DNA from: JBGRPZ01 sp041725955
GTDB lineage: Bacteria > Bacteroidota > Bacteroidia > Bacteroidales > JBGRPZ01
Assembly (NCBI GenBank): GCA_041725955.1
Contig: JBGRQE010000071.1
Span: 1-17,918 of the forward strand
Length of the DNA stretch: 17,918 nt
Reading direction: 5' to 3'
A program made the position numbers and the translations under genes. This document shows positions 1-6,214 of this stretch, one piece after another. The notes below the pieces were generated by a model. The model did not search any database. It was not told where the DNA came from and saw only the letters and a list, made by a program, of their open reading frames with translations. The first letter of the stretch is position 1. Each line of letters opens with the position of its first letter.

Positions 1-139
1 AAATCCTTTTTTTGGAATTATTTCTATTTCATAAAATAGTGGTGGAATTTTTTCTAACAATGTTCCTATTACTTTTAGATGTATAGAAAAAATTCCACCA
101 ATATTTTATGAAATAGAAATAATTCCAAAAAAAGGATTT
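1..139. repeat. Fold-back inverted repeat at left end (56-bp arms)
   Basis: Bases 1-56 are the reverse complement of 84-139 with a single mismatch (position 39 against 101), leaving a 27-base loop at 57-83. The right arm lies inside an open reading frame that continues to 337, so the right arm is the genuine copy and 1-56 the inverted copy. The right end of the window has the same architecture with unrelated sequence. This pattern is typical of fold-back chimeras from whole-genome amplification or of mis-joined contig ends (inference). Confidence 0.9.
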
Positions 140-337
140 GGAGGATATTGGTCTGTAAAACTAATACCTATAGACGAAAATACAACCAAAATTCACTTTA
201 TAGAAACAGCAACAATAAAAAACCCTTTGCTAAAGCTTCTTTCATTTATTTTTCTAAATTTAAAAACTCTTTTACGCAATTATGCGAAAGAACTTGACAA
301 AGGATTAAATATGACTAGGTCTAATCAAGAGGAATAA
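59..337 (+). CDS. 3' fragment of SRPBCC/polyketide-cyclase-like protein (5' end missing)
   Basis: An open frame runs into a TAA at 335-337 and encodes about 92 residues of a C-terminus; the start lies beyond the contig. The segment has strand-strand-helix character: a GGYWSVKLIP stretch, then TTKIHFIETATIKNP, then a long amphipathic helix ending in AKELDKGL. This resembles the last strands and C-terminal helix of SRPBCC (START/Bet v1-like) proteins, where 'W.v.l.P...gT.v...e.....np' precedes the final helix. The call rests on pattern recognition only. The frame extends left to 35, but bases 1-56 are an inverted copy, so real coding sequence is unlikely to begin before about 57. The 3' end overlaps the convergent lipoprotein gene by 17 bases. 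Confidence 0.45.
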   Translation, partial: NVPITFRCIEKIPPIFYEIEIIPKKGFGGYWSVKLIPIDENTTKIHFIETATIKNPLLKLLSFIFLNLKTLLRNYAKELDKGLNMTRSNQEE

Positions 338-1136
338 AACCCTGCTGTCTTGGGTAGATTAGATCACGCTTTGGATCAAAGGAGTAGCCATTTTCAATAT
401 CAAATTTCCTTCCTAGCTTTGTCTTAATAGACATATTCATAAAGAAATTAAATGTATACTTGGCATATGCTGTCCCCAAAGTTTTTCCAAGAAAATATAC
501 ATCTTGAGGTAAGATAGTTTCCTTAGAAAGATCAAAGTGAATCTTTCCATTTACAGTCTCTTTAAATTTCCCTGAATATCCTTCTGAAATTCCATTCTCA
601 GCAAAAACAACTTCCTCAGGAAACCCATCATACCTAAAGCTTGAGATTTCAAACCAGGAGCTCACCAATATATTTTCAACCAAAAAATCTTGAGAATAAA
701 CAAAATCCCCCATTTGACTCTCTTCTTTAGTTGGTTGGGAATATTCAGTTATTTGAACCTGTGCAACAGAGACTAAATAGTCTACCTGCTGGTCATTAAC
801 AGATTCTTTATCTGGATACACTTGAACTTTAAACCCAAAACTCTCCAGACCTTTTATATATGCAGTCATAAATGAATCAGCATATTTAGATTCATCAATA
901 CTTCTCAATAATTTTACTTTTTCTTGAAATAAGGAATCTGTTCCTCCTATTTTCTCCATTTTACTTTTAACTAGATTTTCTTTTATTATAGACTGGGGTA
1001 CAATCAAAGCCATTTTACCTCCAGAATAATTCGACAGATATCTGTATGCTAAACTTCGTTCTGTTGAACAAGAAACAGTAAATAAAAAAGAAACTAATAA
1101 CAAAAACAAAATGGAAATGAGTTGCTTTGTTTTCAT
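321..1136 (-). CDS. Hypothetical lipoprotein, 271 aa
   Basis: This is a predicted outer-membrane or periplasmic lipoprotein of unknown function. The N-terminus MKTKQ is followed by a hydrophobic stretch (residues 6-19) and a TVSC lipobox with the acylated cysteine at residue 23, followed by Ser-Thr. The mature part is about 248 residues, mixed alpha/beta and soluble, without further membrane segments and with no domain I can name. A short stretch around residues 118-135 (VDYLVSVAQVQITEY) reads like a beta strand pair. The ATG at 1134-1136 places the signal peptide correctly, and a TATTTTTG promoter-like box lies 30 bases upstream. The stop lies inside the 3' end of the convergent SRPBCC-like gene. 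It is on the same strand as the flavodiiron gene, but the terminator between them argues for separate transcripts. Confidence 0.8.
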   Translation of the reverse strand: MKTKQLISILFLLLVSFLFTVSCSTERSLAYRYLSNYSGGKMALIVPQSIIKENLVKSKMEKIGGTDSLFQEKVKLLRSIDESKYADSFMTAYIKGLESFGFKVQVYPDKESVNDQQVDYLVSVAQVQITEYSQPTKEESQMGDFVYSQDFLVENILVSSWFEISSFRYDGFPEEVVFAENGISEGYSGKFKETVNGKIHFDLSKETILPQDVYFLGKTLGTAYAKYTFNFFMNMSIKTKLGRKFDIENGYSFDPKRDLIYPRQQGFIPLD

Positions 1137-1165
1137 ATAATTAATTATTGATAATTCATAATCCT

Positions 1166-1173
1166 CAAAAATA
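1166..1173 (-). promoter_or_regulatory. Possible -7 box of the lipoprotein gene
   Basis: On the minus strand this reads TATTTTTG, matching the Bacteroidota -7 consensus TAnnTTTG, 29 bases upstream of the start codon. No TTTG-like -33 element lies at the usual 19-21-base spacing, and the region is very AT-rich, so this is tentative. Confidence 0.35.
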
Positions 1174-1230
1174 CAAAAAACATAATTAACACATTTATTT
1201 TACAAAACATATACTTCTAAAAGGTTTTAT

Positions 1231-1272
1231 AAAAAAAATGCAAATATTCGTATTGATATACAAATATTTGCA
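1231..1272 (-). terminator. Intrinsic terminator of the flavodiiron gene
   Basis: The 10-bp inverted repeat TGCAAATATT (1239-1248) / AATATTTGCA (1263-1272) is followed on the minus strand by eight consecutive T (1231-1238). It starts 22 bases after the flavodiiron stop. The stem is AT-rich, but position and T-tract fit a rho-independent terminator. Confidence 0.65.
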
Positions 1273-1294
1273 AGTAAAATAAATTTGGGATAAC

Positions 1295-2500
1295 CTATTT
1301 CTCTAGCAATTGCTTAGCAAATGCTTCACCATACTCAATAGCTTTATTAATATCAGAACCATCAGGACTAAACTTAACAAATACTCCTTCTTCAAAATAT
1401 TTTAATTTTAGAGCACGTAAATTCGATTCTATAATCGAACTTCCTTCTCCACTCCATCCGTATGAACCAAATCCTCCTGCTAATTTCCCCCTATCACGCA
1501 ATGGGCTTATAACAGCGAACATCTTATAAATTGGAAGTAGTATATTTTGATTTATAGTAGGGCAGCCGACAATAATTCCTGTAGATTGAGTAATTCGTTG
1601 ATCTAATTCTCCTAAAGGCATATTTTCAATATCCTCAACATCTACATCTATATCAGGATTAATCTGTCTAATTCCTTTAGCAATACTTACAGCTAAGATA
1701 CCTGTTTTTTGATAAGCAGACACATATGGGATGAACACCCTGTCTTTCTCTGGATTTCTAATATACTCTTTGGCTCTCTCCTCAGAATAATCAACCCATT
1801 TTTTCCAGTCGTGAGTTAATAATGGACCATGACCAGTGCAAATCGCATTGATTTCTAAAGGACGAATTTTTTCTATCGCTTTGATTAAAAATCTACTAAA
1901 TGGTTTTAATATTACATCAAAGTAATAATCAAAAGCCTCCTTAAAATCTCCAACCTGATCATCATACATTTTTTCATTAGCATAATGACAACCAAAGGAA
2001 TCACAAGTAAATAACAATTTGTCTTCCTCTAGATATGTATACATACTATCAGGCCAGTGAAGGTTAGGAGCACTAATAAATTTAAGCGTTTTGTTACCTA
2101 AATCCAAAGAATGCCCATCTTTAACAACTAAATGTTTAAAATCACATCCCATCAAATCTTTAAGATAGCGAATGGCATTGCCAGTTCCAACTACTGTAGC
2201 ATTAGGAGCTATTCTTAGCAAGTTTTTTAGGTTTCCAGAGTGATCTGGTTCTGTATGATTTAGAATAATAAATTCTATTTCTTCTGGATTTACTAATTGT
2301 CGAATTTTATTTTCATAAACATCCCAAAATTTTTCTTTGGAAGTTTCAATAATAGCCTTCTTTTCAGCATTGATGAAATATGAATTATAGGTTGTTCCAA
2401 ACTTTGTTTCCATCACAACATCAAAGGTTACAATATCAAAGTCTAATACCCCAATCCATTTTACATCCTTAGTAATATCCAAAATACGATTATCCTTCAT
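1295..2500 (-). CDS. FprA-family A-type flavodiiron protein (O2/NO reductase), 401 aa
   Basis: Flavodiiron proteins reduce O2 to water and/or NO to N2O in the cytoplasm, protecting anaerobic enzymes; electrons usually come from rubredoxin or a similar carrier. Residues 1-250 form the metallo-beta-lactamase-like domain with the complete diiron ligand set: H82, E84, D86 and H87 in HTEPDHSG, then H148 (LHWPD), D167 (TCDSFG) and H224 (CTGHG). Residues 255-401 form the FMN-binding flavodoxin domain, with GGFGSYGWSGEG at 342-353. No rubredoxin or reductase domain is fused, which makes it class A, and no partner gene is adjacent. I chose the ATG at 2498-2500. A longer frame starting with TTG at 2552-2554 adds 18 residues that family members would not be expected to have, and that TTG falls inside the predicted promoter box. 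Substrate preference cannot be read from the sequence. Confidence 0.93.
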   Translation of the reverse strand: MKDNRILDITKDVKWIGVLDFDIVTFDVVMETKFGTTYNSYFINAEKKAIIETSKEKFWDVYENKIRQLVNPEEIEFIILNHTEPDHSGNLKNLLRIAPNATVVGTGNAIRYLKDLMGCDFKHLVVKDGHSLDLGNKTLKFISAPNLHWPDSMYTYLEEDKLLFTCDSFGCHYANEKMYDDQVGDFKEAFDYYFDVILKPFSRFLIKAIEKIRPLEINAICTGHGPLLTHDWKKWVDYSEERAKEYIRNPEKDRVFIPYVSAYQKTGILAVSIAKGIRQINPDIDVDVEDIENMPLGELDQRITQSTGIIVGCPTINQNILLPIYKMFAVISPLRDRGKLAGGFGSYGWSGEGSSIIESNLRALKLKYFEEGVFVKFSPDGSDINKAIEYGEAFAKQLLEK

Positions 2501-2551
2501 AAGTTCTTCTAAATAATTTTGACTAATTTTTCTAATAGAAATTAGATTGTG

Positions 2552-2559
2552 CAAATTTA
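2552..2559 (-). promoter_or_regulatory. -7 promoter box of the flavodiiron gene
   Basis: The minus strand reads TAAATTTG, a full match to TAnnTTTG, about 51 bases upstream of the ATG at 2500. A clear -33 element at 19-21 bases is missing. The box overlaps the in-frame TTG at 2552-2554, so a transcript from here would not contain that codon. Confidence 0.55.
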
Positions 2560-2767
2560 AGCAATAAAATACCTAAATCCATTCTAAATTAGACTCATTC
2601 TTAAAAGGGTTCTCTATATGATATCAATCATTTCGATTTCAAAGAAATGTGTGGATTTTATTAAAACAAATTCTATACAAGAATAAAAAAAGAAATAATA
2701 CTACCGAACACTACGTTTAAAGACTTACTAGACACTCTAAACATTTAAGGCATAAAAACTCAAAGTT

Positions 2768-3721
2768 ATGAAAACAAGATTTGTTATTCTGCTCCTCCTA
2801 TTTTCGAGCGTAGGACTTAGTTTGTTTGCTCAAGGAACAATTACAACTAAAACACCTTTAAATTGGGAACCTTCAGGAAATATTAATTTAAAGATGGATC
2901 CAAATTACAATTATCCTTATCAATACTATAATATCAACTTTTCGGATAGAGACTACAGACTTGTTTGGGGAATCGGATATAAAAACAGTACAGAATCAAC
3001 TAAAATATTTTCAGTAAATGGAATAGGTGATATCTTTCTTGGCCGGGGGTACGGATCAAGAGTATATCTAGATACAGATTTGTTTTGGGAGGCAAACCTA
3101 AAAACAAACTTATCCGATAGATTTGGCTCGAAATCAGGGTCATACCAAAACCATTTCGACACTTCAGATGGAAAATATTTCTGGTCAGTAAGCGATGAAG
3201 CTCATGGAGATATGTTAAGTGTGCGTAATAATGGACGAGTTGGTATTGGAACAAACACTCCAGCAGCTAAATTTCATGTAATTGGCGATTCAAAATTTGA
3301 AGGTCCTAGTGGTTTTTTAGGAAAAACTAACTTTCAAGATAATGTTGAATTTGTGAAAAATGTGGGTATTGGCACAAACAGCCCCGAAATGCCTTTACAT
3401 GTTATAGGTAATGCTAAAATTGAAGGTGATATCTTTGCAAAAAGAATATCCCTTGATTTAGGATCTTTTCCTGATTATGTTTTTAACGACAACTATAATT
3501 TAAGGCCACTTGAACAAGTAGAAAAATTTATTGTACAGAATAAACATCTTCCTGGCGTAGCTCCAGAGAAAGAAATGGTTAAAAATGGGATGAATGTTGG
3601 TGAAATGAATAAGATTTTAATGGAGAAAATCGAAGAATTAACTTTATATACAATCCAACAGCAAAAATTAATTAACAATCTTAATGATAAAGTTGATAAT
3701 CTAGAAAAGCAACTTCAATAA
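2768..3721 (+). CDS. Secreted VGIGT-repeat, tail-fibre-like protein with C-terminal coiled coil, 317 aa
   Basis: This is a predicted exported, probably trimeric or fibrous surface protein. A signal peptide (hydrophobic residues 5-20, cleavage near FAQ-GT at 22) is followed by a beta-rich region of about 130 residues. Two near-identical repeats follow at 158-179 and 199-220, each reading VGIGTN(T/S)P then (F/L)HVIG(D/N) and a K(F/I)EG. The C-terminal part (235-317) has the form common in Bacteroidota secreted proteins and phage-tail-like fibres: FPDYVF, then HLPGV, MNVGEMN, and a long helix KIEELTLYTIQQQKLINNL predicted to be a coiled coil. In relatives this end resembles S74-type intramolecular chaperone regions, but I see no cleavage signature. 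The gene stands alone, with a strong terminator right behind it and opposite-strand genes on both sides. Ligand and role are unknown. Confidence 0.85.
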   Translation: MKTRFVILLLLFSSVGLSLFAQGTITTKTPLNWEPSGNINLKMDPNYNYPYQYYNINFSDRDYRLVWGIGYKNSTESTKIFSVNGIGDIFLGRGYGSRVYLDTDLFWEANLKTNLSDRFGSKSGSYQNHFDTSDGKYFWSVSDEAHGDMLSVRNNGRVGIGTNTPAAKFHVIGDSKFEGPSGFLGKTNFQDNVEFVKNVGIGTNSPEMPLHVIGNAKIEGDIFAKRISLDLGSFPDYVFNDNYNLRPLEQVEKFIVQNKHLPGVAPEKEMVKNGMNVGEMNKILMEKIEELTLYTIQQQKLINNLNDKVDNLEKQLQ

Positions 3722-3736
3722 ATTATAATTGATTTT

Positions 3737-3785
3737 AAACAGTCGAAACAGTGTATACACTTTTGTTTTGACTGTTTTCTTTTTT
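3737..3785 (+). terminator. Strong terminator behind the VGIGT-repeat gene
   Basis: A 14-bp stem pairs AAACAGTCGAAACA (3737-3750) with TGTTTTGACTGTTT (3764-3777), with only one G-T wobble. The 13-base loop itself contains the palindrome GTGTATACAC. A T-rich run follows to 3785. It begins 16 bases after the stop codon. Confidence 0.85.
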
Positions 3786-4046
3786 CAATCTATCATCCTA
3801 GAGTTTAGTACACGACAATTATATTTTATCAGTTCTCAAACTTAATTTTAAGCTTGTCAAATAACAATTCTATCAAGTGTATATAAACCCTAACAAAAGC
3901 TATATCGATTAAGCGTTTCGCTCTGTCTATATATGCTCTAAATAAACGCACTCCATATAGCTATCTTTAATATGTTAGCCTTACCATACTTTGCGACCAA
4001 AACATGTAATAATCGCATTACAACCCAGCGAGTTAACCACCAACAC
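3786..4046. other. Gene-poor spacer, no recognisable feature
   Basis: No credible reading frame, RNA gene or promoter was seen here. The only structure is a weak 6-bp dyad, TGTAAT/ATTACA, at about 4005-4022. The stretch lies between two convergent genes and leads into the 22-bp repeat array. Confidence 0.5.
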
Positions 4047-4190
4047 CTAGTAGGTTTTCGTCAAATATCTAGGAGGTTTTTATCAAATATCTAGGAGGTT
4101 TTTATCAAATATCTAGGAGGTTTTCGTCAAATATCTAGGAGGTTTTCGTCAAATATCTAGGAGGTTTTCGTCAAATATCTAGGAGGTTTA
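4047..4190. repeat. 22-bp tandem repeat array, 6 full copies plus a 12-base partial
   Basis: The unit begins CTAGGAGGTTTT, has a CG or TA dinucleotide at positions 13-14, and ends TCAAATAT. Full copies start at 4047, 4069, 4091, 4113, 4135 and 4157; a partial copy runs 4179-4190. Copies 2 and 3 carry TA, the others CG; copy 1 has TAGTAGG instead of TAGGAGG. Copies abut without spacers and the unit length is not a multiple of three, so this is a non-coding minisatellite and not a CRISPR. Every copy except the first contains AGGAGG. Confidence 0.95.
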
Positions 4191-4318
4191 GAGTCAATTA
4201 AAGCTAGGTGTCGTGGAACTCAATGGTAGGAATGGTAGTTATTTAAGGTAAGAGAGATCGCAATTAGGACAAGGATTTTGATTAATATGAACATTCAAAG
4301 AGGAGGGAAAAGAATAAT
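4191..4318. other. Spacer between repeat array and gdh terminator, nothing recognised
   Basis: No reading frame, promoter or RNA was recognised in this 128-base stretch. It is richer in G than the surroundings on the + strand (for example AAAGAGGAGGGAAAAG near 4298), with no structure I can assign. Confidence 0.4.
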
Positions 4319-4347
4319 CAAAAAAAGCTGCCTTTAGAAGACAGCTT
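4319..4347 (-). terminator. Intrinsic terminator of glutamate dehydrogenase gene
   Basis: On the minus strand a hairpin with the outer stem AAGCTG/CAGCTT (4342-4347 with 4325-4330), an inner CTT/AAG and a TAG loop is followed by a run of T (4326-4320). It sits 28 bases behind the gdh stop codon. Confidence 0.8.
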
Positions 4348-4374
4348 CTTTTTCAAGAAATATCGTATAAAGAA

Positions 4375-5712
4375 TTAAAGAATTCCTTGATCTATCATTG
4401 CATTAGCAACTTTCATGAAACCAGCAACGTTAGCACCTTTTACATAGTTAACATAACCGTTTTCATCAGTACCATACTCAACACATGCAGTGTGAATATT
4501 TTTCATGATTTGGTGAAGTCTTGCATCAACCTCTTCAGCAGTCCAGTTGATCTTCATAGAGTTTTGAGACATCTCAAGACCAGAAGTAGCAACACCACCA
4601 GCATTTACAGCCTTACCAGGAGCGAATAGTCTTTCAGCTTTCTGGAATGCTTCAATTGCTTCAGGAGTACAAGGCATATTAGCACCTTCTGCAACACAGA
4701 AAATACCATTAGCAACCAATTTCTCAGCATCTTCGCCACGAAGTTCGTTTTGAGTAGCACAAGGAATTGCAACATCACATTTAACTTCCCATGGACGAGC
4801 ACCAGCAACAAATTTTGCTTCTGGGAAACGCTCAGCATAAGGAGCAACAATATCTTGGTTAGAAGCTCTAAGCTCCAACAAGTAATCTATTTTCTCTCCA
4901 GAGATACCAGCTTCATCATAGATATAGCCATCAGGACCAGAAATAGTTACTACTTTAGCACCTAATTCAGTAGCTTTAGTAGTTGCACCCCAAGCAACAT
5001 TACCGAAACCAGAAACAGCAACTGTTTTACCTTCGAAAGTTTCGCCTTTGGTAGCTAACATTTCTTGAGCAAAATAAACAGCACCGAAACCAGTTGCTTC
5101 AGGACGGATCAATGAACCACCCCAGTTCAAACCTTTTCCAGTAAGAACACCAACATGCTCACGGGTCAATTTCTTATACATACCATATAAGAAACCTATT
5201 TCACGACCACCAACACCTATGTCACCAGCAGGAACATCAGTCTCAGGACCAATAATTCTGCTTAGTTCCATCATGAAAGATTGGCAGAAACGCATAACTT
5301 CAGCATCAGATTTTCCTTTTGGATCGAAATCTGAACCACCTTTACCACCACCCATTGGAAGAGTAGTAAGAGCATTTTTGAAAATCTGCTCGAAGCCTAA
5401 GAACTTAAGGATACTTAGGTTAACGCTTGGGTGGAAACGAAGACCACCTTTGTAAGGGCCAATAGCGTTGTTGAATTGTACACGGTAACCAAGGTTAACG
5501 TTTACTTTACCATCATCACCTACCCATGGCACTTTAAATGTAAGTACACGGTCTGGCTCAACGATGCGCTCAATGATACCAGCAGCTTCAAACTGTGGAT
5601 TCTCTGCAACAACATCTTCAATTGACTCTAATACTTCGCGAACGGCCTGAAGATATTCTACTTCACCTGGATGCTTTTGCTCCAAGCCAGCCATTATTTT
5701 TTCTAAGTTCAT
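4375..5712 (-). CDS. gdhA: Glutamate dehydrogenase, NAD(P)-dependent, 445 aa
   Basis: It catalyses the reversible conversion of 2-oxoglutarate plus ammonium to glutamate, linking carbon and nitrogen metabolism in the cytoplasm. The length and full set of motifs fit the ~450-residue hexameric bacterial family. Substrate-binding motifs are PYKGGLRFHPSV (86-97) and PMGGGKGGSDFDP (119-131) with the catalytic lysine K124, then PAGDIGVGGREIG (161-173) with catalytic D164. The Rossmann domain starts near 229, with GFGNVA at 235-240 and SGPDG at 258-262. That fingerprint has Phe where E. coli NADP-GDH has Ser (GSGNVA), and Pro-Asp instead of its Ser-rich loop, so NAD+ use or dual specificity is possible despite the gdhA label. 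The gene is monocistronic, with its own promoter and terminator. Confidence 0.97.
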   Translation of the reverse strand: MNLEKIMAGLEQKHPGEVEYLQAVREVLESIEDVVAENPQFEAAGIIERIVEPDRVLTFKVPWVGDDGKVNVNLGYRVQFNNAIGPYKGGLRFHPSVNLSILKFLGFEQIFKNALTTLPMGGGKGGSDFDPKGKSDAEVMRFCQSFMMELSRIIGPETDVPAGDIGVGGREIGFLYGMYKKLTREHVGVLTGKGLNWGGSLIRPEATGFGAVYFAQEMLATKGETFEGKTVAVSGFGNVAWGATTKATELGAKVVTISGPDGYIYDEAGISGEKIDYLLELRASNQDIVAPYAERFPEAKFVAGARPWEVKCDVAIPCATQNELRGEDAEKLVANGIFCVAEGANMPCTPEAIEAFQKAERLFAPGKAVNAGGVATSGLEMSQNSMKINWTAEEVDARLHQIMKNIHTACVEYGTDENGYVNYVKGANVAGFMKVANAMIDQGIL

Positions 5713-5744
5713 TGCTGTAGCTTTTTAAAAAAATATAATATACT

Positions 5745-5783
5745 GAACGCTGTTTTAAACGAACACTGTTAAATTGTTAACAG
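5745..5783. promoter_or_regulatory. gdh leader/operator: inverted repeat plus direct repeats
   Basis: The dyad CTGTTAA (5766-5772) / TTAACAG (5777-5783), with a 4-base centre, lies at or just after the predicted gdh transcription start. A pair of direct repeats, GAACGCTGTT (5745-5754) and GAACACTGTT (5761-5770), sits between it and the start codon and shares the CTGTT half. This could be a repressor operator or a leader hairpin; no binding protein can be named. Confidence 0.45.
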
Positions 5784-5785
5784 GG

Positions 5786-5818
5786 CAAATGTACATTTAT
5801 TCAAATGAATCTACCAAA
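5786..5818 (-). promoter_or_regulatory. Bacteroidota-type promoter of gdh
   Basis: The minus strand carries TTTG (5815-5818), a 21-base spacer and TACATTTG (5786-5793). This matches both elements and the spacing of the Bacteroidota primary-sigma consensus TTTG-N19-21-TAnnTTTG. The predicted start is near 5781, giving a leader of about 70 bases before the ATG at 5712. Confidence 0.75.
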
Positions 5819-5860
5819 TAAAATGAAAGTTTTTTTTCACCTATTTTTAAAGTAAAAAAA

Positions 5861-5902
5861 TTCTAAATTAGAACCGTAGTTTCTATTAGAATTAGCTAAT
5901 TC
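5861..5902. promoter_or_regulatory. Cluster of three palindromes upstream of gdh promoter
   Basis: Three dyads occur in 42 bases: TTCTAA-A-TTAGAA (5861-5873), TTCTA-T-TAGAA (5881-5891) and the perfect 14-mer GAATTAGCTAATTC (5889-5902). The first two start 20 bases apart, about two helical turns, and share TTCTA/TAGAA half-sites. They lie roughly 80-120 bases upstream of the predicted gdh start. Chance palindromes are common in AT-rich DNA, so this is tentative. Confidence 0.35.
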
Positions 5903-6156
5903 CAGAGAATTATTTTTCAAATAGTTACACTTACCATTTAAATTAATTTCAAGTAAAAGCTAATTATCATTAATTATTAAACTAAAATCCAAATTATAGT
6001 TTTGTTACTATTTTTCTGAGAAAAGAAGACTGAAAATCGAAGTAAAAATATTATTGGGAAAAGTAAGTATGTAAATATCTTAATTATAAAATAAGATACT
6101 TCATAAATTACTGGTAAAACCATACTCCACTCCTCCCCTTCACTCTACAAAAACAA
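5903..6156. other. AT-rich spacer, no recognisable feature
   Basis: This is the remainder of the ~500-base gap between gdh and the LysM gene. No reading frame, RNA or repeat was recognised. Confidence 0.45.
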
Positions 6157-6185
6157 AGGCTGTTCAAAAAAAAACATGAACAGCC
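6151..6185 (-). terminator. Intrinsic terminator of the LysM/PBP gene
   Basis: The 9-bp perfect stem GGCTGTTCA (6158-6166) / TGAACAGCC (6177-6185) with a 10-base loop is followed on the minus strand by TTTGTTTTTG. It lies 30 bases behind the stop codon of the LysM gene. Confidence 0.85.
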
Positions 6186-6214
6186 CTCTATTATTAAACT
6201 ATAATTATTTTATA

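Noticed and set aside
2501..2554. N-terminal extension of the flavodiiron protein from a TTG start
   Set aside because: The TTG is inside the predicted -7 box, and the 18 extra residues precede the expected family start.
2615..2655. Dyad CATTTC/GAAATG upstream of the VGIGT-repeat gene
   Set aside because: Only 6 bp with a 9-base gap in AT-rich DNA, over 100 bases from the start codon and without an associated promoter match.
2953..3254. Minus-strand open frames opposite the VGIGT-repeat gene
   Set aside because: They are antisense to a gene with clear signal peptide and repeats and show no protein-like features.
4047..4190. CRISPR array
   Set aside because: The 22-base units abut directly with no spacers of unique sequence, and no cas genes are present.
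4387..5625. Several 64-81-codon frames overlapping glutamate dehydrogenase on both strands
   Set aside because: They lie entirely inside gdhA, whose motifs are complete; low-complexity translations and no start signals of their own.
5713..5785. Riboswitch in the gdh leader
   Set aside because: The leader is only about 70 bases and shows one short dyad; no known aptamer core (for example a glutamine or purine type) was recognisable.
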